DNA of 64,000 bases from Xestospongia bergquistia (taxonomy: Eukaryota; Porifera; Demospongiae; Haplosclerida; Petrosiidae). The notes under the pieces are model-generated. The model saw only the letters and a list, made by a program, of their open reading frames with translations, was not told the origin of the DNA and did not search any database. The position numbers were made by a program, and so were the translations under genes. Shown piece after piece: positions 1 to 13,000 of the stretch. How positions within the stretch are numbered: position 1 is the stretch's first letter; the number at the start of each line of letters is the position of its first letter. The stretch is taken from the NCBI GenBank assembly GCA_963965975.1, contig OZ014423.1:1240001-1304000 (forward strand). Direction: 5' to 3'.

Positions 1-3000
1 AACCATCAACTCCATCTTTCCGTCTGCTGGAAGCTTTTGTTGACCCGACGTTCTCTTGGCTGATGGATACGAGTACGAGGTCTGTAAGGGTGGACATGTT
101 GCTACATGTGATGTTGCAGCAGTGGTCTGTGATCTTTGAGGAGGAAATCGTGGTTGTGATACAATAGATGGTTTCATTGTGCTACTTATTCCTACTTGCA
201 CTCTCAGCATTTCTTTTAATTGATGAAGACGAGGTTGTAAATTTGGAGGGAAAAACACTGTATTCTTCTCCAGACAAAGTTTTATATACTCTCTCCAACA
301 ACCTCCAGCATAACCCATTACTTTTTCTGTTCTCAATAGTATAAATGGATTTCCCACGGCTATGACAAGTTGTCTTGAACGACTAATAGCAGTGTTAAAA
401 ATATTAGGATCTACAAGTGTCTTGGTTGGGTTACTGCTCTCTCCATTGTCTTCTAAAGGCTCATATGTACTAAGTACTATTGCCTGGAACTCGTGACCTA
501 TATATAGAGAATGGAGTGATCGATAGTCTCTTCATAATTGTTACCTTGAATAGCATATGATGGCAATAAAGTGACATGGCGAAAAATTGAATCCTTTAAT
601 CTTTTTCGAATGATGTTTAGCTGAAATAGTAATACATATAAAATAATAATAATATCCAAACAATGAATGATTCACTTACCTGTGTTCTAAATGAAGACAT
701 AATACATACATCTCTTAGAGTAAAATCTTTCCAGCTATTAGGCCATTTACCAGTGCTAAAGAATTTCTTTACTTGGCTTACTACAGCATCTGCTTCAATA
801 TCCATTGAATGCAATGGGTCAAGAATACTGGGATCCTTGGTCACATCAGAACAATAGAAAATACACGGGTAATAGTTTGCTTCGGCATGTCCTTTGGAAG
901 GGGGGAGACCAGACTGAATTTGATATTTATAGACCACATTAGATAAAAGTGTTGTAATTGCAGGATGACAACGATAATTGATGTCCAATTGTACAAGAGG
1001 GAACAGTATACTAGATTCAATTTCATAATATCTTTTCTCAAGGCGTTCCAATAATGACATTTTTAATCCATTCTCTCTTGCCACTTCACCAAGAACAACA
1101 ACTGAAGGGCCAACCTAACATAAAGAAAGATAAAATTAAATATAACTCCATTTGTAGGCTTACCTGTTTGCTATCACCAGCTATGACAATTTTTGTCTTT
1201 GAAGTACCCAGACATAAAGCACCAATAGCTTCAGGCTCTCGGACCTGTGCCACTTCATCAAGGAGAATGTGAGTGAAATGAAATTTATAAGACCCAATGG
1301 CATCAGCAACATGTAACGAAGTTGTGTAAGTTGTAATAATGACAAGAACACGATCACTGACATAATGACCATGTCTGACATCTTCACGAAATCCTTTTAC
1401 ACTTCTGTGGATGATATTTGAAGTTCTATAACTATCCTTTCGCATCAACTTAATAATTTTAATTGTTCGTATTCCCTCAAAAGCTGGGCCGAGATAGTTG
1501 ATGTAAGTCTCAACTGTGTTGTTGTGATGTGCGCAGATCAAGATGCGAGTACGATATTGCTGAGAGAGTCCACCTGTTACAAATTCATATGTTGCACGAG
1601 CTAACACTCTAGTCTTGCCAGAACCAAATGGACCAGATACAATGATTGGAAGATTAGGAGGACTTTGAAGAATAACTTCTAATGCATTAAGTTGTCCATA
1701 CTCATCAACAGACAATGCCTTCAAAAAACATTTAGAATTAACTCTGCATGCAGCTGTCTGGAGAGGTTTTGAAGTGTCTCCTATAGTTGGAAAGAGTTTG
1801 TTAATCATGGTCTGTGGAGTATTTATAACAGCCTTGTGTAAAGTGTCAAAATAAGAGTGTTTGACTTCAAATTGTACTGACACTTGACAGGATTGTCCTT
1901 CTGTTATACCAAATTTTCTCTTGAGATGCTTAATAGATGAGGAAGGTAAAGCTATCAAAAATTTTTTGTTCACATTCCCAAAATTAGCTGGAAGAATTTC
2001 TGCTCGACAAATATCTTCATTTTTTTCTCTGTCAATAATGAACATTGCTTCACTAGCCTGTGTTGCATATTGTATCTGATCATGAGACATCCCATAAATG
2101 TAACCAACATAACATTGCCTTTCTTCTATCATTTCATATCCTTCCAGAAATAATCTATAATCGCCATCACATCTATATTAATAAAGTGACTGTATATTAG
2201 TTAAGTATAATAACTTACTTTTCTGAAAGGAGGCAAATGTGTTCAGACTCTTCAAAACACAACAGGTAATAGAATTTATCTCTGTAGTTAGAAGATGTCA
2301 ACTTTACTGCAATGTTGTCCTCTAATAATTCTGTATTTTTCAATCGCTCTGTAAACTTGATTTTCCACATTTCTCTTTCCTTGTAGTTTGTTGTCTGTTC
2401 TGCTTTTTTCATATTACCAGGAGATTGTTGCAATTGTATGGAACTCTTCTTAAGTAATGTTTCATTCTTGAGACCTTAACAAAATTAAGTCAATAAAATA
2501 TCAAACATCTTTAATATAATCTCACTTGAAGACTGTTTTGTTACTTTTTCCTCATTTAGTGACTTTTTAGAAGAAGAAGAAGCTACAGTTTAGAATAAGT
2601 CAGAGCTCAAAATGATAATAAATACACACCTGTAAATTTAGTAATGTCTGGCCACTCATCTTGTTCACATGAACTTCCTGGTTGATCTGTAGTTAGAAAT
2701 AAAATTATAATTAGATATGCCACAAAATTTACCTGTGATAACTGTAGAGGTTGAATGACCAACCCAATCATCAAGTGATGTGCTTTGAGAAATATCTTGT
2801 GAGGTAACAGCAGTTACTAAGTTTTGAGATGTAGCATGAAGCAAAGGAATAACAGGTGGTGTCTTGCTTTGATCCTCAACATGGATAGGATATTTAATTT
2901 GATGTGAAATCTCAGGAGGTTGTGACGGCAAACCTTGAGACATAAAATGAGGCATCATTCCTGCAACAATATGATTAAAGGATATCGATAATCGTTATTT

Positions 3001-6000
3001 CATGTATACCTGGTTTTTGATAAACTTGAGGTGCAGATCCTTGCATTGTAGGTACATCCATTTTTACTACAAGCAACAACAAATTAAATGCATGGTGGCT
3101 TCTGTAATAGACCTACCACATGACTCCATTGAAGGTAAAAATGGATTAGATGAACTTGATGAAGGCATACTGCTACTCATAGGTAATCCTATTAGAAAAA
3201 TGTAGCCATTTAGAAATCTGTTTACATTAATCAACTATCACCTGGAAAATAGAAGTATGGATTGGGTGGCAGTGAGGATGGGTTAACGGGATAGGGCGGG
3301 AAAATGTAGGGAGACACTCCACTATGTGGATATACATTAGTATCATAAGGTGGAAATGAGCTAGCTGAGGAAACAAATGGTGGAGATTGGCGAGCACCAA
3401 AGGGAAGTTGGAATGGATGAAAAAACTGTGTTGGTGTATCAACCATTCTGAAAAAGCCTAATGTTGTGCAGAAAAAAGTTAAGTTATTAATAAGAATACA
3501 AAGTAAATATTATTCTGGAAGAAATTGTACATATTTGGAAGAGGTTACTACTCTAGACTGTTGGTATTGATTCTTTCTTAAGCTTAAGGTTTCATTTTAG
3601 CTTTGTTTAATGTTTAATATTACAACCAATATATGTACTGAAATTCCTACCAGAAGAATAAACACAACAATTACCCTCTGATTGAGTTTCTTTGACATTA
3701 TCTCCAACTTTTTGCTTTTTCTTTTTCTTTCCTTTAATTAGAGAATTTATAAATTTATAACTTCACACTCACAACATATTTTTGTACCTCCTGAGTGTTT
3801 TTTATTTGGATGGCTTTCTCTATCAGACTCAAAAGATGCCACTGATGATGTGTCAAAAGATTCAACACCTGAATCCTCAGAATCACTCAGAGCTTTGAAA
3901 ACTAGTCAAATATTTAATGAATACATCCTAAAATAAGCTACCTTTATTTGTACAGTCGCTATTAAAGCTCTTGAAAGATATTCCAATTATTTTCTCCTCT
4001 CTTAAAGAAGACAGTGGTAATGAGGCCATCATTTCAGGATCAAATTGAACACACTCTGGAACCAAATATTCCAGTTTGTCATCATCAATTTTAACTTCTT
4101 TTAAAAGAAGAGCATAATGTTCTATACTTAATACAGTCGCAACTCTGCCGTGTATTTGTAAAAGGTCTCCTGCAGATAGGCCATGCAAGCTATTTGGACA
4201 CAATCTTAGCTCTAATAAATCAGACTGATAACTATCAACATTGTAGAAAGGCTGAATTAATGGAGGCATCTCTACTATTTTGAGTGCTTCGAAAGAAAGG
4301 ATATACTCTTTAAGATGTGCTTTTCCTTTGTAGTTGTCAAATTTAATGAACAACTTTTCAAGAAGCTTAAAGTTATAGAAAGACCAAAATTGATTAAGAA
4401 ACAGGAAAAGATCTGGTAAAGTAAAAACCTTTTCAATTTGACTAATAGCTTCATGTAGTAGAGGTTTATCTTCTGTTATTCTCAATCGTCGAGAATTTAA
4501 TTGTAAAAGAAACTCTTTCACTCTCTGTAGCTCTATACTATTATTCTTAATACACTTATAAAGCTCAACAATGAGAGTAGCAAACATTGTAAAAACATCG
4601 GTAAGCTTTGTACTTTCAACTGTGACAACAGATTCTAATTCATCATTTGTAACTTCCTATATCAATATATAAAATTGTAAGTTGTATTTTAACTAGTATA
4701 CTTAGTCTTACTTTCTTTGGAACAGTTTGTATTTGGTGATCAAACTGTATGGTCTTGATGAATAAATCTTTGTAATTCAGTGTAGACAGTGCATTAAGAA
4801 CTCTGTCAGATAATGGAAATATTTTTTGTAATAAAGCAAGTGGAGCAGCAAATACAAATTGAATACATCCCTTTGTATATGAACAAAACTCAAAAGCATC
4901 AATAGCAATGCCAAGACTTGATGAAACATGGCTTCTCAAGTGGAGAAGGACATCGGCTTTCAAAGAATCCTTGAGAGAGTCGTCTGTATTGGGAACATCA
5001 ATTTTTAGGACAAAATGACCTGACCTATGAGGATCATCACTGATGTTACAAGAATCAGATGGAACTTCAAACAGAGACCTCCGTAAAAATGGTGTCAGCT
5101 GATTATTAATATACTCCAGGTACTCGGTCTCACAAACTTTGAACTTCTTTGTAATTGAGTGAAGGAGAGGATAGTTAAACCAGCTAATGTAATTTTCTGT
5201 TAATAGAAACATTATTACTGTTTCTACATTAGAGGCACTGCTAAGATCAGACTGGAGCTTGATGCGTTTCTCTTCAGACAAATAAAAAAACTTCTGCTGT
5301 GCCATGAGGAAAATTTTAAGCTCATGAATATCGAAGTCATTTAACTTCTTTAGAGACCGATAAACACTTGTAGTAAGTGATGCAAACTCCTCAGATATGT
5401 CACGAGCATCTTCTGTCAATCGTGAGAGAAGCTTTAACTTTTCTCGACGCCTCATCTTCTTGATGTTTAGTAGAGGGAAATGTGCATGTTCCCATGGATT
5501 AGGGCATCCATTTTGAAGAAAACTGCTTAGAGAACATTGTCCACACCCACAGAGAAATCTCATATCTTCATCTTTCAGAGTATCACTGCTGTCAGAGTCT
5601 ACTCCTTCATCTTGTCTTTTCTTGTCTGAGCAATGAAAAGTACTTGAGAATACAACTTATAAACAATTCACTCACCTTCTTCCATTAGTCTTAAGCCCTC
5701 ATCAATAAGGTCTACTCTGTTGCTGGAATCAAGTGCTTCAAACAGCCTAAGATAAGTGGCTTCATCTCCACATTTTTTCAACCAATTTTCTAATAAACCC
5801 ACTTTCTTTGCAGCTTCATCGTTGTTATAATTAGCTTCTATTTCTTTCATCTCTGCTTCAGAAATGTCAAGATATACTCTAGTAGTTCTCCATTCTGATA
5901 AATCTCTTGCTATTTTTATAGCATGAGAATGAGTACATTTCTGTTGTAAATCTTCTAAAGTGATAGAGTTCTTCTTCAGACGATGGTTGTGTTTCTGCAG

Positions 6001-6070
6001 GAAACCTATTTAGAAGTATATACATACTATCTAAATTCTAAACTATGAGACAAAACGTACTTTCAGCCAT
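1..6070 (-). CDS. Gene A: Death domain / CGC-module / SF1 helicase protein (3' end outside window)
   Basis: This is a multi-exon gene whose C-terminus runs off the left edge. Exon 1 (6061-6070) encodes MAE and splices to a Death-type domain exon (about 5677-6010). Next come a Cys-cluster module starting LCGCGQCSLSS (exon about 4700-5600) and a second, Cys-less copy of that module (about 3940-4660). A linker rich in Pro, Tyr and Ser (about 2200-3900) leads into the helicase core (1-2150). The helicase shows Walker A GPFGSGKTR, Walker B LLDEVAQ, motif III GDSKQ, NYRCHP, and motif VI NTAISRSRQLVIAVGNP. The family is superfamily 1, closest by eye to HELZ2/MOV10/UPF1 RNA helicases. The Death domain implies assembly with other Death-fold proteins. 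The start is supported by an open phase-1 join (ATGGCTGAAA to GTTTCCTGC). Exon limits are by eye. Cytoplasmic RNA sensing is inference. Confidence 0.85.
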
Positions 6071-6117
6071 TTATAAAATGTGTTGAAGGGACTGCCCAAT
6101 TAGCAAATAGTTATTTA

Positions 6118-6212
6118 GCCAGCATTACACCCATTAGGTGGGGTTAAAGGAGGGTCAGTATTGTGTATACATACTTGTAAATGAATATGCTCACCTACCA
6201 TATATGGAAAAT
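6118..6212 (-). promoter_or_regulatory. Upstream block shared by genes A and B, with CArG-like site
   Basis: The 5' flank of gene A carries a block (ACACCCATTAGGTG..GG on the plus strand, then CTCACCTACCATATATGG) that recurs upstream of gene B at the same distance. The CCATATATGG at 6198-6207 is a perfect CC(A/T)6GG CArG-box sequence, 128 bases upstream of the start codon. CArG boxes bind SRF-type MADS factors in animals; use here is inference. Confidence 0.45.
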
Positions 6213-6304
6213 TATGTAAACAATAGCCACAAAGGTGTGATCTCTGATAATACAATTTTAATTTGATTGTATTATGACAATTATAGTTTGTACTTATAAA
6301 ACAG

Positions 6305-6644
6305 CTACCACACCTTTAACATCTGGTGATATATCTTGTTACACCACTTAATATAGTTTCCTTTAATGTAATCTTCAACAACTACAACTACACACTCAGG
6401 AAGTTCATATGAATTTGGTTGTTTAGTGTTTATATACCACATTATTTGTAAAAGAAATGGGATATGATGGACCGACAGACATGTTAAATTCCCTAGCAAG
6501 TACTCCATATATTCTGATTGTAGTATCCAAACCCCATACTGAGATGTCTTTCACTTCTTTTACAACACATTGCTGTCCTTGTATCTCTGGAGGAGGAGTC
6601 CATTCTTCTTTGTAAGCTTTTCTGAAATGTCCTTCAGAAAACAA
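6305..6644 (-). pseudogene. Alpha-kinase (MHCK/eEF2K-type) domain remnant
   Basis: Two overlapping minus-strand reading frames together resemble the N-lobe and the following segment of an atypical alpha-kinase. The first frame has FSEGHFRKAY, then CVVKEVK (candidate ATP-binding Lys), then YGVLAREFN. The second has VEDYIKGNYIKW, like the hydrophobic-E-x-Y-I-x-G-x-Y-I-K signature of eEF2 kinase and related enzymes. The two pieces lie in different frames across a stop with no convincing intron between them, and the C-lobe is absent. It is therefore called a broken fragment. It sits between two helicase paralogues and is not homologous to them. An unrecognised small exon pair remains possible. 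Confidence 0.55.
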
Positions 6645-6649
6645 CTCTG

Positions 6650-7090
6650 ATTCAGAAGTGATTTATGACATCATTGATGAAGACAATGACCAAACAAAAA
6701 TGAATGGAGACTTTTATCTGTTGGCAGTGTATATTAATTTATCACATTAATACATCACTATTTGACTGGTCACAGCTAAAACACAACCACTTCACACAAT
6801 TTTCTGAGTAACTGTTGGGGAATTTCCATGTGGTTTTCCCTTTCACCATATATCTACTAAAGTAGACTATATGGTTAAAACAGTATATATATTTACACAA
6901 TACAAGTGAGATAGGACTGAGCAGGATTGACAGAACATATATACACACTTAATGTAATACTGACATCAGAAAATTAAATGGTATAATTATGTGTATTCAA
7001 TATTATTGTTGGTAAACACATTATTGTCAGAATATAGACACATAACAGACATTACATACATTGTAAGTGCATTTTAAATATAAAAAATAC
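6650..7090. other. Intergenic stretch without a supported gene
   Basis: This stretch lies between the alpha-kinase remnant and the 3' end of gene B. It is AT-rich with only short open frames. I see no recognisable domain, RNA gene or clear repeat. Confidence 0.5.
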
Positions 7091-7096
7091 TTATTG

Positions 7097-10000
7097 TCAT
7101 TTGGTGGCTGACTTCTTTGGAGCTAAATAAGAAGATACAGTCATTATATACTGTATATATTATTAACTCAAGTATTATACCTGGTTGTTTAACTACATCA
7201 GCAAATGTTCGTACTTCTTTTGGAGACTCTTTAACTGGAGATTTATCAGATGTAAACATACTGTAGCCAGGAGGTTGTAATACATCAGAAATTGACTCTA
7301 ATGTGAATGTATGTTTAGATTGACTATTTTTTTGTTTCTTTTTTCTTTTGGATTTGGAAGAACCAGCAAATATTTCTATCTCATCTTTAGGTTTCATGTA
7401 TTTGTGGATTGGTTGTTCACCTTCTAATTGTCTTAACTGTAGTGAGTCATACTGAGTGCTTCTAGCTGATACTACATCAGCAAATGTTAGAATCTGGGCC
7501 GAGGAAAATGGAGGAGCTGACATTTTAGATTGTGGTCTTTGGGTTAGTTTCCTTGAAGGAGACAGTGTTCTGCTAAATGGTTGTTGGAAAGAGGACATTG
7601 AACCTGATTTGCCAGTAACACATGAAACTGACGTGCTGAAAACTGGTTGTCCTGAAGATGTTTGTTGAACAGATATAGTGTCAGATGGATGTGGTCCTAG
7701 AGTTGCTGATTTAGTACTTTGAGTTGATTTTTGTAAAGACTGTTTATTTGAAACTGATTGCTGAAATGATTCTGATTTGCTTGAAAGGGTATATGAAGAA
7801 GACAGTATTTCCGATTTGTGGGAGACTCTTTGCCCAGAATAAGACCATGTAGCTGATTTTTTTGAAACTGATTGGTCAGAAGTTTGTCCATGTTCAATTG
7901 ATGTAATGCCTGGTGGATTTGGTATTGAGGTTATTGATTTCTTTAGTTTAGGTGCAGTTGTTGACTCCTCATGTGCACAAACTGATTTACTGGAAACTGG
8001 CTGCTTAGAAGAGGTTTGTCCAGGAGCTTTAAGTTGAATTGGTGGCTTTGGTATTGGGGTTACCGATTTCTTTAGTTTAGGTGAAGATGTTGACTCCTTC
8101 TCATGTACACAAACTGATTTATTGGAAACTGGTTGCTTAGAAGTTTGTCCAGAAGCTTTAAATTGAGTTGACGTAATTATACCTGGTGGGTTTGGTATTG
8201 AGGTTACTGATTTCTTTGGTTTAAGTGAAGATGTTGACTCCTTCTCATGTACATGACCTGATTGAACTTCTGTTTTCTTTCCATGTCCTGATAGAGATGA
8301 TAGTCTCTCTGTTGATGGATATGACCATGAGGTCTTCAAGGAAGGACGTTTAGCAGCCTGTAATGTATCATCAGTCTGTGATCTCTGAGGAGGTGAACTG
8401 AAAGTTTTTACTGTGCTACTAATTCCTACTTCTGCTTTCAGTAATTTTTTCAAAGTTTCAAGATCAAGACGAGAGTTTCGTGAAAAAAACATTGTGTTTT
8501 TCTCCAAACAAAGTTTAATATACTCTCTCCAACAACCCTCAGCATGATAACCCATTATTTTTTCTGTGTTCAATAGTCTGAATGGATTTCCTACAGCTAT
8601 AACAAGTTGTCTTGAGCGACTAATAGCTGTGTTGAAAACCTGAGGATTCACAAGTGTCTTGGTTGGGTTACTGCTCTCTCCAGTGTCTTTTAAAGGCTCA
8701 TATGTACTAAGTACTACTGCTTGAAACTCATGACCTATAGTACATTGAAATGAAATAGAGTAATCAATAGTGTCTTCATGTTACCTTGAATAGCATATGA
8801 TGGCAATAAAGTGACATCACGAAAAGTTGAATCCTTTAATCTTTTTCTAATGATGTTTAACTAAAACAATTATATGAAATAATTTGTAACAATGTAAGGT
8901 TTAATTACCTGAGTTCTAAATGAAGACATAACACAAACATCATTTAGAGCAAACTCTTTCCAGCTTTTAGGCCATTTACCAATGCTGAAAAATAAATTCA
9001 ATTGGTTTATGACAGCATTTGCTTCAATTTTCATAAAATGTTCAGAGTCAAGAGTGGGATCATTGGTCACATCAGAGCAATAAAAAATGTAAGGGCAATT
9101 CTTTGCTTTAGGATGTTGTTTTGATGGAGAAAGACCAGACTGGATTGGATATTTGTAGATAACATTAGATAGAAGGGTTGTGATTACAGGATGACAACGA
9201 TAATTGATATCTAGTTGTATAAGATAGCAAAGTGCTTTGGGACCAATTTCATCATATCTTTTCTCTAGACGTTCCAATAGTGACACTTTTAATCCATTAT
9301 CCCTTGACAAGTCACCAAGAACAACCACAGAAGGGCCAACCTAATATATTCATTATGAAGATAGTATTATAATAAGCTGAGCATTCTTACCTGTTTGCTA
9401 TCACCAGCTATGACAACTTTAGTTTGAGGAGTGCCCAGACACAAAGCACCAATAGCTTCTGGCTCTCGGACCTGTGCCACTTCATCAAGGAGGATGTGAG
9501 TGAAGTGAAATTTATAAGACCCAATGGCATCAGCAACATGTAACGAAGTTGTGTAAGTTGTAACAATGACAAGAACATGATCACTGACATAATGACCATG
9601 TCTGACATCTTCACGAAATCCTCTTACACTTCTGTGGATAATATTTGATGCTAGTCCAAAACTATCATTCCGCATCAACTTAATTATCTTAATTCCACGT
9701 CTTCCTTGAAAAGCTGGACCAAGATAGTTGGAGACATAAGTCTCTACTGTATTGTAATGATGTGCACATATTAATATACGAGTACACTGTTGTTGATGGA
9801 GTCCATCTTTCACAAATTCATATGTTGCACGAGCTAACACTCTAGTCTTGCCAGAACCAAATGGACCAGATATGATAATTGGTAGATTAGGAGGACTTTG
9901 AAGAATAACTTCTAATGCTTTAAGTTGTCCAAACTCATCTATGGACAATGCCTTTACTTGACAGTTGGAATTAATTCTACGTACACCTGTCTCCAAGGGC

Positions 10001-13000
10001 TTGCAAAGGTCTTCTTTACTTGGAAAGAGTTTGTTAATCATGGTCTGCGGAATATTTATAACTGCTTTGTGTAGAGTATCAAAATAAGAGTGCTTGACTT
10101 CAAATTGTACAGACACTTGACAGGATTCTCCTTCATTTATACCAAATGTTCTCATGAAGTGCTCAATAGATGAGGAAGGCAGAGCTATCAAAAATTTGTT
10201 GTTTACATTTCCAAAATTAGCTGGAATAATTTCTGCTCGACAAATATCTTCATTTTTTTCTCTGTCAATAATGAACATTGCTTCACTGGCCTGTGTTGCA
10301 TATTGCATCTGATCATGAGACATCCCATAAATGTAACCAACATAATAATGTCTTCCTTCTACCATTTCATATCCTTTGAGAAATAATTTATACTCACCGT
10401 CACATCTAAAGACATTAATGAAATCAGTTACTAGTAAAGAAGTACAATGACTTACTTCTCTGAGAGAAGACAAATGTGTTCAGACTCTTCAAAACACAAC
10501 AAGTAGTAGAACTTATCTCTATAGTTAGAAGATGTCAACTCTACTGAAACATTTTCCTCTGATAGTTCTGTATATTTCAATCGCTCTATAAAATTTGTTT
10601 TCCATATTTCTCTTCCCTTGTAATCCATTTTCTGTTGAGCGAGCTTCTTTTGAATAATAGGAGGTGGTTGTTTCACACCCTTTTGAAGTGACAGTTCATT
10701 TTTGGAACCTTACCAATGGATCTAATATCAATATCCTTGAAATGTATAACTTACTTGAATGTTCAGCTTGCTTAATTACTTTTTGTTCATTTAGTGAAAA
10801 CGCTTGACATTTAACTATAGTGTAGAATACATAAATTGAAGCTCAAAAATAGATATTAATAGAATGTATACCATTAAATTCAGTAATGCTTGGCCATTCA
10901 TCTTGCAGTTTGGATAACGTTTCTTGTTTATCTTACGTATATAATTAATGTAACTATTGATTCACTTCATTTTGATATATTAACAATACCTGTGGTAACT
11001 GTAGAGGTTGGAGGAATAGCCCACTGATGAGATGATAAGGTTTGGGAAATCCCTGGAGGAGATAACAAGTTTTGAGGTTTAGCAACTCCAGGTGGTGTTG
11101 GTGGAAGCAGCTTATTTTGATACTTAACATCAAAACTATCTTGACCTGCCTGGTTCATAAATCGAGGATTAGCTTGAGATAATAAATTTTGAGACATAAA
11201 TTGAGGCATTGTTTCTGCAATATGATAAGTCTTACTTGATTCTTAAATCAATAAACATACCTGAGTTAAGTATTATCTCATAAACTTGAGGTGGAAAAGT
11301 TACAGATCCTTGGTCTCCACTATGCACATTCATATTAGCTACAAAATAATAATGATATATTTAATATGTGGTTTTTGCAATAAAAATACCAGGTGACTCC
11401 ATTGATGTATTTGACAATAATATATCAGTTTTTATAGGTTGTGCCTCTATAAGGAGAAAGTTATTATAATTATACTCATTAACTTATTACTATCTTGATA
11501 TGTGAGGTATGGATTAAATAGAGGTGAAGATAGATTGACATTACCATAAGGTAAAAATGATGAGGCATTAGCATAGGATGGAGAAATACAGGCAAAAGAT
11601 GGATATAGGTTAGTATCATAACGTGAGAATGAACTAGCTGAATAAGGATATGGTGGGGATAACTGAGTATCATAGGAGACATGATGATGTTGTGCTGAAG
11701 TAGATGATTGACTAGATGGTGGTGAATCTAAAAATCTGGAACCTAATATCAGGCACAATTTTAAAAGAAAATTATAAAATATAAAGTGGTATGTTATCAC
11801 TTTGGTTAAAGTATGATGTGTGTTTACAAAGTATATATATGTGTGTGTATAATTATTTGATCTCTTGCTCCCAATGTAATCACTTCAAAATTTACCTTTT
11901 GATTTAAATTTTTGGCTTCTCCTTTTCTTTCCTATAAATGAAGAGTTTATACATTTGCTCATAATATACTGAAAGTGTTTACATTACCTCCTCCAGTATG
12001 TTTTTGTTCTTGATGATCTTCATTTTCAGATTCAAATGATCCCACTGATTCAGTGTCCAGACCAGAATCCTCAGAATCATTCTTTAAAGCTATAGTGACA
12101 AACAATTCAAACATTTGATCAATATATGATTATTACCTTTATAAGTTAACTGTTGAAGAGTACAGTCACTATTAAAATCTTTGAAAGAAATTCCAACTAT
12201 TTTATCCTCTCTTAGAGAAGACCAAGGTAATGAGGCCATCATATCAGGATCAAATTGGACACACACAGGAACCAAATATTCCAGTTTGTCTTCAGATACT
12301 TTAATCTCTTTTAAAAGAAGAGCATAAATTTCTATGCCTAATACAGTGGCAACTCTGAAGTGTATTGGCAAGAGCTCTTCTACCGGTAAAGCCTGTAAAC
12401 TATTTGGAACCAATCTTAGCTCCAATAAATCAAAATGATAGCTGTCTGCATTAAAGAAAGGTTGAATTAGTGGTGGCATCTCCATTACTCGGAGTGCTTC
12501 CAAAGAAAGGATGTATTCTCTAAGCTTTCCTTCAGCTTTATTGGCATCAAATTTTCTAAACAATCTCTCAAGAAGATTAAAATTATAAAATGACCAAAAT
12601 TGATTTAAAAACAGAAGAAGATCTGCTAAGGTTGAAATCTTTTTAACTTGAGTGACAACATTATGCAATAGAGGCTTATCATCTGATACTGTCAATCGTT
12701 GAGAATTTAAGTGTAAAAGAAACTCTTTCACTCTCTGTAACTTTATATTATTCTCCTTAATACATTTGTAGAGCTCAACAATGACAGAGGCAAACATTGT
12801 GAAAACATCAGTAAGCTTTGAACTGAGAAAACATTCTTCATTTATTGCTTCCTATTGATATAGATAAATAGTAAACATTAATTGACTGACTTACATTTTT
12901 TGGAATAGCTTGCATTATTTTAAACTGTATTGACTTCATGCTTAAATTTTTGTAGCTGAATGTTGACAATAACTGAAGAACTCTGTCAGATAAAGGAAAT

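Noticed and set aside
6742..6948. Possible small membrane protein between A and B
   Set aside because: The frame has no recognisable domain, and hydrophobicity alone is not evidence in AT-rich DNA.
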